A stretch of 64,000 bases of DNA from Candidatus Rickettsiella viridis (GTDB taxonomy: Bacteria; Pseudomonadota; Gammaproteobacteria; Diplorickettsiales; Diplorickettsiaceae), in assembly GCF_003966755.1 (NCBI RefSeq), contig NZ_AP018005.1, positions 1 to 64,000 of the forward strand, read 5' to 3'. The position numbers and the translations under genes were made by a program. The notes beneath the pieces are model-generated. The model saw nothing but the letters and a program-made list of their open reading frames with translations, searched no databases and was not told the DNA's origin. Of the stretch, positions 7,485 to 15,654 are shown one piece after another. Every line of letters begins with the position of its first letter. Positions within the stretch are counted from its first letter, which is position 1.

Positions 7485-10067
7485 GTGTCTTCTACAACTC
7501 AATTTTTAAAGGCTTATGAGCAACATGTACAGCTGCGTGTCAGAGAAGGGATCGCACCATTACCTCTGAGCGCTGAGCAGGTAGTAGAATTAGTTGAGCT
7601 CCTTAAAAACCCGCCACAGGATGCTCAAGGCTCTTTTTTAGTTGAATTATTGAGCCAGCGTATAGCCCCTGGGGTTGATCCAGCTGCTTATGTTAAAGCA
7701 GCTTTCCTTGCAGCTTTGGCTAAAGGAGAAACAAAATCCCCTTTTATAGACCCTATTCAGGCAGTTGAATTATTGGGGACCATGTTAGGTGGTTATAATG
7801 TCCCTATTCTTATCGAATTACTTGATCATCCTAGCTTAGCAGATACGGCAGCGAAACAGCTGTCGCATACCTTATTGATGTTTGACGCCTGCTACGATGT
7901 GATAGAAAAAGCCAATGCCGGCAATTTATTTGCTAAGCAGGTTATAGAGGCTTGGGCAACCGCCGCATGGTTTACTTCTAAGGTTGAAGTCTCTCATAAA
8001 ATAACCGTATCGGTCTTTAAAGTGCCAGGCGAAATTAATACCGATGACCTATCTCTAGCTACTGAAGCTTGGAGCCGGCCTGATATTCCACTACATAGTT
8101 TAGAAATGTTGCGTAACCGCATGCCAGAAGCGCTAGAAACAATCAACGATTTAAAATCCAAGGGTTACCCTGTTGCTTTTGTAGGCGACGTTGTGGGAAC
8201 TGGTTCATCCCGTAAATCAGCGATTAATTCGGTATTATGGCATATGGGAGAACCGATTCCCTTTGTACCTAACAAACATCGTGGCGGTATCATTCTAGGT
8301 GGAAAAATTGCCCCAATTTTTCGTACAACCGCTGAAGATTCTGGCGCTTTTCCTATAGAAGTAGATGTTAGTCAATTAAATACGGGCGATGTTATCCAGA
8401 TTTATCCTTACGAGGGCCGGATAACCGATGAGCAAGGGTTAGAAATAGCACAATTTGAAGTCAACCCCTCGTTACTTGATGCAGTACGTGCCGGCGGCCG
8501 AATTCCTTTAATTATTGGACGATCCTTGACAGATAAAGTCTGTGAAGCAATGGGATTGCCTTTTTCGAATGCTTTTTATAGGCCAAAAATTGCCCAAGAA
8601 AGTGCAAAAGGATTTACTTTAGCGCAGAAAATGGTGGGTAAAGCCTGTGGTTTAGTTGGTATACGTCCAGGTACTTATTGCGAACCTAAGATATCTGCCG
8701 TCGGTTCCCAAGATACAACGGGTCCGATGACGCGCGATGAGCTTAAAGAACTGGCTTGTTTAGGATTTTCAGCCGATTTGGTTATGCAAAGTTTTTGTCA
8801 TACAGCGGCTTACCCCAAACCGGTTGATATTGAAACACAACATAGCTTACCGGATTTCTTTTCTTCACGTGGTGGTATTGTTTTGCGTCCTGGTGATGGC
8901 ATTATCCATTCCTGGCTTAACCGGATGTTGTTACCCGATACCGTAGGTACAGGTGGCGATTCACATACGCGTTTTCCAATTGGGATTAGTTTTCCTGGTG
9001 GTTCAGGTGTTGTTGCTTTTGCGGCAGCGATGGGTGTGATGCCTTTGACAATGCCAGAATCCGTATTGGTGAGATTTACAGGTCAAATACAACCTGGAAT
9101 TACTTTACGAGATCTGGTGAATGCTATTCCCTATGTTGCGTTACAACGTGGTTTATTGACGCTAGCAAGTAAAAATAAAGAAAATATATTTTCGGGACGT
9201 ATCTTAGAGATTGAAGGCCTACCTGATCTCAAAGTTGAACAAGCTTTCGAATTTGCTGATGCATCGGCAGAACGTTCAGCCAACGGGTGCACAGTACGGT
9301 TAAACAAAGAACCGGTCATTGAATATTTAAATTCCAATATTTCGTTATTAAAATGGATGATAGCCAATGGTTATCAAGATACACGTAGTTTGCAACGCCG
9401 TATTGATGCGATGCAAAATTGGTTGCTTAATCCCATGTTATTAGAACCCGATACTGATGCTGAATATGCAGAAGTGATTGATATCGATCTGAATCAAATT
9501 ACAGAACCTTTATTAGCTTGTCCTAATGACCCAGATAATATTAAACCCTTATCAGAAGTAGCAAAGACCAAAGTAGATGAAGTTTTCATCGGTTCTTGCA
9601 TGACAAATATAGGACATTATCGGGCAGCAGGAAGCTTATTAAAAAATGTTGGGGGTCATTTACCTAGTATTTTGTGGATAGCACCACCTACAAAAATGGA
9701 TGCTCATCAGTTAATGCAAGAGGGCTATTATGCTGTTTATGGTTCAGTAGGTGCCCGAACTGAAATGCCTGGATGTTCATTATGTATGGGTAATCAAGCA
9801 AGAGTGCAGGATGGAGCGACAGTGGTTTCAACCTCAACACGAAATTTCCCTAATCGTATGGGCAAAGGTGCTAATGTTTACTTAGCTTCTGCAGAACTTT
9901 CTGCCATAACAGCAACCTTAGGTTATCTTCCTAGTGCAGAGGAATATAAAGAAAAAATACAGTTTATAAATACAATGGCCGATGATTTATACCGATACTT
10001 AAATTTTGATCAAATGGCAGATTATCAAACTGTTTCCAAGGAAGTTGGTGTATTAGCGGATAAGTAA
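7485..10067 (+). CDS. acnB: Bifunctional aconitate hydratase 2 / 2-methylisocitrate dehydratase
   Basis: AcnB isomerises citrate to isocitrate in the TCA cycle and can process 2-methyl-cis-aconitate. It has about 860 residues, normal for AcnB, and the domain order HEAT-like, swivel, then catalytic core. The 4Fe-4S cysteines are in FIGSCMTNIGHYRAAG and MPGCSLCMGNQ near the C-terminus. The frame is open from an earlier GTG at 7473, but the GTG at 7485 is preferred because GTGGGG lies 6 bases upstream and AcnB proteins begin close to this point (KAYEQHV). It is divergent from yggS and followed by the crcB remnant. Confidence 0.96.
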   Translation: MSSTTQFLKAYEQHVQLRVREGIAPLPLSAEQVVELVELLKNPPQDAQGSFLVELLSQRIAPGVDPAAYVKAAFLAALAKGETKSPFIDPIQAVELLGTMLGGYNVPILIELLDHPSLADTAAKQLSHTLLMFDACYDVIEKANAGNLFAKQVIEAWATAAWFTSKVEVSHKITVSVFKVPGEINTDDLSLATEAWSRPDIPLHSLEMLRNRMPEALETINDLKSKGYPVAFVGDVVGTGSSRKSAINSVLWHMGEPIPFVPNKHRGGIILGGKIAPIFRTTAEDSGAFPIEVDVSQLNTGDVIQIYPYEGRITDEQGLEIAQFEVNPSLLDAVRAGGRIPLIIGRSLTDKVCEAMGLPFSNAFYRPKIAQESAKGFTLAQKMVGKACGLVGIRPGTYCEPKISAVGSQDTTGPMTRDELKELACLGFSADLVMQSFCHTAAYPKPVDIETQHSLPDFFSSRGGIVLRPGDGIIHSWLNRMLLPDTVGTGGDSHTRFPIGISFPGGSGVVAFAAAMGVMPLTMPESVLVRFTGQIQPGITLRDLVNAIPYVALQRGLLTLASKNKENIFSGRILEIEGLPDLKVEQAFEFADASAERSANGCTVRLNKEPVIEYLNSNISLLKWMIANGYQDTRSLQRRIDAMQNWLLNPMLLEPDTDAEYAEVIDIDLNQITEPLLACPNDPDNIKPLSEVAKTKVDEVFIGSCMTNIGHYRAAGSLLKNVGGHLPSILWIAPPTKMDAHQLMQEGYYAVYGSVGARTEMPGCSLCMGNQARVQDGATVVSTSTRNFPNRMGKGANVYLASAELSAITATLGYLPSAEEYKEKIQFINTMADDLYRYLNFDQMADYQTVSKEVGVLADK

Positions 10068-10113
10068 AGCGTTCAGTAGGAAAACTGAATGCTAGACTGG
10101 GAGTTTTAAGGAT

Positions 10114-10479
10114 TTGAATACGATTTTTTTTATATTTATAGGCGCAGGCCTAGGTGGCGTTTTACGTTACGGTATATCAAATGGTGTTTACAGGCTCTTT
10201 AAAGCGCAATTTCCTATTGGCACCTTAGTTGTCAATGTAAGTGGTTGCTTTTTAATGGGGTTGTTATTTATTGCTCCTATTAGATCGTTTCGAACAGTTT
10301 AGCTCTGAATTAAGGGCGTTATTATTAGTGGGTATACAACCTTTTCTTCTTTCTCAATAGAAACAATTAATTTATTTGAGAATGGTCATTGGCTAAATGC
10401 CATGATGAATATTTTTCTTGGCATAGGATTATGCTTAATCGCTACGTGGCTAGGCGTTGTCATGGGAAGAAGTCTATGA
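10114..10479 (+). pseudogene. crcB: Fluoride channel CrcB, inactivated by two frameshifts
   Basis: CrcB (Fluc) is a small membrane channel exporting fluoride. The N-terminal part (GAGLGGVLRYG, PIGTLVVNVSGCF) is intact, but the frame ends at 10302 after RSFRTV. The expected continuation LLDRFEQFSSELRALLLVG is in the +1 frame from about 10277. The final third, YTTFSSFSIETI to VVMGRSL, returns to the original frame from 10333. The first lesion is a one-base shift. The second looks like a short deletion removing the family's FLGG-type residues before YTTFS, so sequencing error alone is unlikely to explain both. The start used is TTG. No fluoride riboswitch is recognisable upstream. Confidence 0.88.
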
Positions 10480-10781
10480 AAACAATGGATATTGTTGTGG
10501 TGAGAATTTATATAACGGAAGGTTCTCATCTTTTAAATAAAATAGTTGATTACCTGAAATTGGAAGCCCATATTCCGGGGATGAGTGTATTTCGAGCCAT
10601 TAATGGTTTTGGAGAAACTGAAAATTCTACCGCTTCGCTGGTCGATCTTTCTCTTAGCTTACCGCTTATTATCGAGTTTTTTACCGCTGATAAAGGCAAA
10701 GTAGAAAAAATAGTAGAGGATTTGAGTAAATTCGTAAAGCCAGGACATATTATTTTTTGGGATGCGAAAACCACAGGCTAA
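10476..10781 (+). CDS. DUF190 family protein (CrcB-associated)
   Basis: The 101-residue protein starts MKTMDIVVVRIYITEGS and has the DUF190 pattern: a GlnB-like alpha/beta ferredoxin fold with SHLLNKIVDYL, GMSVFRAINGFGE and a C-terminal PGHIIFWDAK. A longer frame exists upstream, but this ATG is chosen because it overlaps the crcB stop in the sequence ATGA and a GGAAG site precedes it. DUF190 genes commonly sit beside crcB and are presumed to modulate fluoride tolerance. It is intact although its partner is broken. A second possible start is the ATG three codons downstream. Confidence 0.85.
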   Translation: MKTMDIVVVRIYITEGSHLLNKIVDYLKLEAHIPGMSVFRAINGFGETENSTASLVDLSLSLPLIIEFFTADKGKVEKIVEDLSKFVKPGHIIFWDAKTTG

Positions 10782-10796
10782 CTGCATCCCAGTAGC

Positions 10797-11516
10797 TTAT
10801 ATTTTTATATATTTAAAAATCTTTTCTGGAATCAATCGGATTATTAACATAATGATGCGCCATATTTTCGGAATATAAACACTTTCTTTTCCTTTATCTA
10901 AGGCCTTGATGATTTTTAAACCCGTTTTTTCTGGGTTAGCAGCTAAGAATATGGGGTAGCTTCCGCCAAATGTCATTTTGGTATCGATTAAACCCAATTT
11001 AACCGTGAGTACATGGACTTGATGGGAAGTTAAGGAATTACGTAGACCTTGTAAATAAGTGGTTAATGCCGCTTTGCTTGCGCCATACACATAATTACTT
11101 TGACGTCCTCTGTCGCCTGCCACCGAACTGAGTCCAATGATAAATCCTTTTTTTTGTGAGGCTAAGTAATCAGCGCAAATATCTAATATTGAAACAGCAC
11201 CTGAAAAATTAGCGGCAATAATTTCTGTATGAGGATATTTTTTATCGAGGGAGCCCACCGCCATTAATACGCCATATAGACTACCTATTGTCTCCAATAC
11301 TTTTTTGAAGAAATCTGGGTGCGAGACAAATGCCGTTATATCAAAATAGGAATAATAAACTTGTGTTTTGAATCGTATTTGTAAATCTTTGGATAGGCAC
11401 TCTAATTCAAGCAAATTACGGCCTGCTAGGAAAAGTAAGTATCCACGCGCTGCAAAAATTTCAGCGCAGGCTTTAGATATAGAAGAGGATGCACCTAAAA
11501 TTAAAATAGACTTCAT
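10797..11516 (-). CDS. SDR oxidoreductase, DprE2-like
   Basis: This is a short-chain dehydrogenase of 239 residues with an N-terminal Rossmann motif LGASSSIS, a Ser in GLSSVAG, and the catalytic YVYGASKAA (Tyr-x-x-x-Lys). A C-terminal hydrophobic stretch (IWRIIMLIIRLIPEKIFKYI) suggests membrane association. This end and the overall wording resemble DprE2, which with DprE1 epimerises decaprenyl-phospho-ribose to arabinose. A DprE1-like oxidase is encoded at 23556-24902. The assignment to DprE2 is a resemblance, not proof. The gene ends 15 bases from the DUF190 gene, in convergent orientation. Confidence 0.7.
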   Translation of the reverse strand: MKSILILGASSSISKACAEIFAARGYLLFLAGRNLLELECLSKDLQIRFKTQVYYSYFDITAFVSHPDFFKKVLETIGSLYGVLMAVGSLDKKYPHTEIIAANFSGAVSILDICADYLASQKKGFIIGLSSVAGDRGRQSNYVYGASKAALTTYLQGLRNSLTSHQVHVLTVKLGLIDTKMTFGGSYPIFLAANPEKTGLKIIKALDKGKESVYIPKIWRIIMLIIRLIPEKIFKYIKI

Positions 11517-11637
11517 GATGATCAGGATAGCCCTTTAAAAGGGAATAGCTAGCTAAAAACTATAGCAAAAAATCATGAATATAAAAACAATAGCCGAAAT
11601 ATACCCTATTTTTTTCTAACAATAGCGTTCTAAAAAG

Positions 11638-12510
11638 CTAAGCGCATTTTTTTAGGAATTCGGAAATAATGATGGACTGGTATTTTTCTTTATGAATTAA
11701 GATGTGAAATTCACGACTTAGGTTTAAAAAAGGAGTTCTTAGCTCTATTAATTTATTATTTTTTAAGTGCTCCCCTACTACGACTCTAGAGAGGCAGCTA
11801 ATTCCTAAGCCGGCTTGAGTGGCCTGTTTAAGTGCTTCAGTATCATCTAACTCTAAGAAAGGTCTTATTTTTCCGCCAATAGCCTCTTCGAGTTTTCTGC
11901 GGGTTTGGGAGCTTGCTTCTCGAAGCAGCCATCGTGCATTAACGATATCAGATAAAGTAAGTTTCTTTTTTTTACTTAAAGGATTTTTCGGAGAAGCGAC
12001 AATCACTAGTTCATCTTTTCTCCAGGGGTAGGTATTAACTTTCTCAGAGTAACAATTTGCCTCTATGAGTGCTACATCAATATGGAACGAAAGTAACTTA
12101 GATAAAATAACTTCCGTGTTAGCTATTTCTAATTTGATTTGTATGTTTTGATGTTCAACCGTAAATTCAGAAATAAGCTGGGGTAATAAATAGTTACCAA
12201 TGGTTTTGCTTGCACCTATAACTAATTGACCTGATAAATTATCCTTTTTGTTTTCAGTCATCATATCTTTAAGTTCTTTTATTTGGGATATGATGGTTGT
12301 TGCTTTAGGCAATAAAGACCGACCTCTTTCATTTAAAAACAATTGTTTTCCATGTCTATCAAAGATAGAGCCTTCTAATTGTTCTTCAAGTGTTGCAAGT
12401 GCCATGCTACAAGCTGATTGCGAGAGAAACATTTTTTTAGCGGCATGACTAACATTTCCAGACTTTGCAATCGCAACAAAAACTTCGAGTTGTTTTAGAG
12501 TTATACGCAT
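11638..12510 (-). CDS. LysR family transcriptional regulator
   Basis: The 290-residue protein has an N-terminal winged helix-turn-helix (residues 1-60: LKQLEVFVAIAKSGNVSHAAK, quoted here as LEVFVAIAKSGNVSHAA) followed by SQSACSMALATLEEQLE and FDRHGKQLFLNERG. The rest is a LysR effector-binding domain with SKTIGNYLLPQLI. The family binds DNA as a tetramer and often controls a neighbouring divergent gene. Here that neighbour is the secreted protein at 12798, across a very AT-rich 287-base gap. The effector cannot be read from the sequence. Confidence 0.93.
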   Translation of the reverse strand: MRITLKQLEVFVAIAKSGNVSHAAKKMFLSQSACSMALATLEEQLEGSIFDRHGKQLFLNERGRSLLPKATTIISQIKELKDMMTENKKDNLSGQLVIGASKTIGNYLLPQLISEFTVEHQNIQIKLEIANTEVILSKLLSFHIDVALIEANCYSEKVNTYPWRKDELVIVASPKNPLSKKKKLTLSDIVNARWLLREASSQTRRKLEEAIGGKIRPFLELDDTEALKQATQAGLGISCLSRVVVGEHLKNNKLIELRTPFLNLSREFHILIHKEKYQSIIISEFLKKCA

Positions 12511-12797
12511 AATTTTTAAAATTTTTATTATAAAATTAATTTCCTTTAACCCTTTGTTAAGGAATGCTTAATAAAACTATAATACCGGATTAATATTCCT
12601 GTGACTATAATTCTTATCAAATATATGCTTATCAGCATAAGAATTAAAAAATATATTTTTTAATATGAATTAATTTTGTTAGATGAAAAAAATGAAAAAT
12701 TTTTATTATGTAGTTTCAATATGATGGTATTGAAATTTTTTAAGGATTTTTAATGTATCATATCCTTTAATAATAGCAGCAAAGAAGAAGAGTAAAA

Positions 12798-13295
12798 ATG
12801 TTTTTTAAAATAATAATAAAATTAATGTTCCTATTAGTGCTTTTAGGTGGGTCGCTAGCTTTAAATGCTGAAACCTTGCCAAAAAATGAATCTTTTGTTT
12901 CTCCGGGGAATTTTTCGTCGCCCCGTTATTTCTATACTAAGTGCCGTGACTCCTCTTCATTAATACGTAATTCTGAAGAAATAAATACGGCTAGTCCAGA
13001 AATTGTTGGAGGTCTATTTGCTTGTGCAACTTATACAGAGGCTTCTCTTGATTGGTTTTTGTTCTCATTAAGGGGGGTGATTGGTGAAGACGCTTTAGGT
13101 TGTTATTACAATACTACCCTAAAGAATTTATCTTCTGATGAATTATTAAGTTCAGTTATTAGTTTTTTAAACTTGAATCAAGTTTCCCTGGATATGCCTG
13201 GCGCTTATACTCCACAAATATTTTTTAAAACAATGTTGACGAAATATCCAATGCCTAATGAGTGTAGAAAGAAAGTGACTACAAAAAAGAATTAA
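12798..13295 (+). CDS. Secreted small protein, possibly Rap1a/Tai-like
   Basis: The product has 165 residues. A cleavable signal peptide is visible (hydrophobic LMFLLVLLGGSLALNA, cleavage probably after NAE or LNA). The mature chain has cysteines in YTKCRDS, FACATYTEASLDW, GCYYNT and PNECRK. The layout of an early Cys, a CxTYTEAxLDW block, then Cys followed by a helix SSDELLSSVISFL and a final Cys resembles the Rap1a/Tai immunity-protein fold. That is a pattern impression without a database match. AAGAAGAAG precedes the ATG. It is divergent from the LysR gene. Confidence 0.6.
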   Translation: MFFKIIIKLMFLLVLLGGSLALNAETLPKNESFVSPGNFSSPRYFYTKCRDSSSLIRNSEEINTASPEIVGGLFACATYTEASLDWFLFSLRGVIGEDALGCYYNTTLKNLSSDELLSSVISFLNLNQVSLDMPGAYTPQIFFKTMLTKYPMPNECRKKVTTKKN

Positions 13296-13428
13296 CCTTC
13301 TTCCTTGCTTTAAATAATATACGCTAGCAAGTATCTCGCAGGAACCCCCAGAGGAACCCCAAAGAATTTTTTATAAATTAAAGAGGAAGCGATTTTTAGA
13401 TAACTTGTTGATTTTAAAGGTATTTCAT

Positions 13429-13504
13429 TGGTGCCGAAACCAGGAGTCGAACCCGGGACCTACTGATTACAAATCAGTTGCTCTACCAGCTGAGCTATTT
13501 CGGC
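13429..13504 (-). tRNA. tRNA-Thr (anticodon TGT)
   Basis: Read on the minus strand, GCCGAAA pairs with TTTCGGC to form the acceptor stem, followed by discriminator A and an encoded CCA end. The D-arm AGCTCAGCTGGTAGAGC, the anticodon arm CTGAT-TTTGTAA-ATCAG and the T-arm with GGTTCGACTCC are complete. The anticodon is TGT, decoding ACA threonine. Length is 76 bases including CCA. It lies 42 bases upstream of the birA stop codon and no duplicated 3' end (integration scar) is visible. Confidence 0.97.
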
Positions 13505-13546
13505 ATGAACCTGAAAGACCCCGAATTGTAGTCAATTTGAGCGTAA

Positions 13547-14536
13547 TTAGCAATTTTCAGGGCAATAATTATGTAGTATACGAACTTCACCACTGCTAAA
13601 ACAATGTACTTCTCCATCAATATCAATACAAAGCTGGCCTTGAGAATTAACGCCCCGAGCGATTCCTTCTTGTAACTCTTTTGCGGTTTCTATTCGAATC
13701 GGTTTATCTTTTAGGCTGTCGAGCTGATGCCACGATTCTATAAAGGCAGAGAAGCCTTTAATTTGAAACTCAGAAAGTGTAATCAAACAGTTTTTCAGTA
13801 GCAGCCCGGCAAGTCGATTTCGCTGAGGGGCTAGTTTTTGAATGGAATGGATATCCGTAATGGTTTGCTTAATGGCCTCGGGGCTCGTAGTGGGATTATA
13901 AAGATTAAGCCCAATACCGATTACAATAGAAGAGAATCCAGGTTTTGACGAATTTTTTATTTCAATTAAAACCCCGGCTAATTTTTTGGTATGGTGGACA
14001 ATATCATTCGGCCATTTAAGTTTGATTTCTTTTAAGCCATATTCTTGCAAGGCATGCACAATGGCAATACCTATGACTAAACTCAAACCTTTTAATTGAT
14101 CTGGTTTATTGGGTAGCTGATATAGGATAGATAAAGCGATATTCTTTCCAAAGCCGGGTGATAACCAAGATCGATTAAATTGACCTCGTCCCGCCGTTTG
14201 CTGTTCCGCAAAAACAGCCATTGTTTTTGAAGTCGCTTTTTTTTCTAGGAGATAGGTATTGGTAGAATTGATCTCGTTTAAAATTTCTAAATGTTTAAGT
14301 AATGAATTGGCATGGCCAAGTTCATTGAAAATTAATTTTTCATTGAGTAATTCTAATCCCCCAGGAATACGATAGCCTTTATCTTCAATTTTTTCGAAAT
14401 GAATACTAGGCTCTAAAAGTTGCTGCAAGGTATCAGGAATAATGCAGCGAGGTAGACCTAAAAAATGGCTGATTTCTTTTTCGGAGTGGAATTTACCATC
14501 TGAAAATAAATTTAATGTAGATTTAAGCAACGACAT
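13547..14536 (-). CDS. birA: Bifunctional biotin protein ligase / biotin operon repressor BirA
   Basis: BirA makes biotinyl-AMP and attaches biotin to the acetyl-CoA carboxylase carrier protein; with an N-terminal winged helix it also represses biotin genes. The 329 residues have the HTH part (about 1-60, FSDGKFHSEKEISHFLG), the biotin-binding loop AEQQTAGRGQFNRSW near residue 115, and the catalytic LKWPNDI near 178. The C-terminal small domain follows. The loop reads GRGQ rather than the common GRGR. The gene sits between tRNA-Thr and the broken kdoO, same strand as both. Confidence 0.95.
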   Translation of the reverse strand: MSLLKSTLNLFSDGKFHSEKEISHFLGLPRCIIPDTLQQLLEPSIHFEKIEDKGYRIPGGLELLNEKLIFNELGHANSLLKHLEILNEINSTNTYLLEKKATSKTMAVFAEQQTAGRGQFNRSWLSPGFGKNIALSILYQLPNKPDQLKGLSLVIGIAIVHALQEYGLKEIKLKWPNDIVHHTKKLAGVLIEIKNSSKPGFSSIVIGIGLNLYNPTTSPEAIKQTITDIHSIQKLAPQRNRLAGLLLKNCLITLSEFQIKGFSAFIESWHQLDSLKDKPIRIETAKELQEGIARGVNSQGQLCIDIDGEVHCFSSGEVRILHNYCPENC

Positions 14537-14555
14537 ATTTTAGGAAGTAAATACG

Positions 14556-15449
14556 TTAAATTAGACGATGTCCAATTAGGTTTTCGAGAATATGCAGCGG
14601 TGCTGTTTCAGGATTTTTCATCGCAGTAACCGGTAGGTAAAAGGTTTGTTCAAGTATATATTGACCTGATATGGCAGCGTGTGAAACTTGGTCGGTAGAA
14701 ACAATCCAGCTGCTACCAGGTGGAAAACGCAATTCTGTGTACTCTACCCGCTTTTGGTAGTCGATGTCGAGCTTCATGCGGTCATGGATTTGTAACATGA
14801 TATGGTCATAATAACTACGAATGCTTTTAGTGATACCCGCCCAATATAAAAATTTAGCGCTGCCAGGTAGTGGTTTTGAAATTTTTGGTAGAAACTGTTG
14901 TGCAACAGAAGAAAAAGGTTCGCCGATCCGCCAGACGCGGTGTTCTCCATATGGATTGATATTGCAAAAGAGTCGTAAGATGCGTTTTCCTTGATTAGGG
15001 CTGGCTGGAAAGGCATCAACATGTAGGCGACTATCATCCTTACGTGGAGAAGTTTTGCGGTTTTTTATCTGCACTGGGCGATAGCTGGTACGGCCTATAT
15101 TTAACGTGGTGGCATAATGAGGAAGGAGTGCCTTTATGAAGCAGGTTGCGTGTTGTGAAAAACGCATTAGCATAACTTTTAACTGTAACTGGTGTTTTTG
15201 ATTGGTTCGTATGCCGCGCAATGTGTCTGTATTTGGGTTAAAGCTAATATTTTTAGTTTTCTTTCCTGTACAGTAAGGAATGAATAGCGGTTGTTCTTCC
15301 GGGTGTAATTTAAAGCTGAGCTGTGGGCAGTAAAGAATTTTTCCAGATTCTAAGTCAGTTAAGGCAGTTTTTTGTTCATGTTCTTGAAATTAGTTATTCC
15401 AGTCATCTGCCGTATAGATAGCATAATGATCCATATTAAATAATTCCAT
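14556..15449 (-). pseudogene. kdoO: Kdo hydroxylase KdoO, interrupted by one nonsense codon
   Basis: KdoO is a Fe(II)/2-oxoglutarate-dependent enzyme that hydroxylates the Kdo sugar of the lipid A inner core. Read from the ATG at 15449 the frame would be 297 codons, the family's usual length, but codon 20 is TAA (15390-15392), directly after MELFNMDHY...DDWNN. The same frame then continues uninterrupted through LHPEEQPLFIPY to the catalytic region SRLHVDAFPASPNQGKR and YILEQTFYLPV. The His-x-Asp of RLHVDAF is intact. A short product could begin at TTG 15221, losing about 76 residues. I infer recent inactivation, or suppression of the stop. Confidence 0.85.
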
Positions 15450-15654
15450 AGATAAACGACCTTATTATATAGTTTTTATTATTATTATCTAGGCTTGGAT
15501 TTGCCCTTGCCGTCTGTAACTTAAATTTAAAAGTAATAATTTACACTATAAATTAACTAAAAAATTATTTGATGAAAATAGTGTTTTTTTATTTTAAAAG
15601 AGAAATAGAACGTTTCTTCTAAAGGTATTTTTAGGAAAGATTAGCTATTTTTTA

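Noticed and set aside
10068-10113. Fluoride riboswitch upstream of crcB
   Set aside because: Only a short hairpin (TTCAGT/ACTGAA) is present; the conserved fluoride-aptamer bases are missing.
13340-13360. Tandem AGGAACCCC repeats near tRNA-Thr, as a possible integration scar
   Set aside because: Only two short copies, no integrase gene and no copy of the tRNA 3' end nearby.
13405-13599. An open frame of 64 codons on the plus strand with CRNQESNPGPTDYKSVALPA
   Set aside because: It is the antisense translation of tRNA-Thr, a familiar false ORF; no gene is called.
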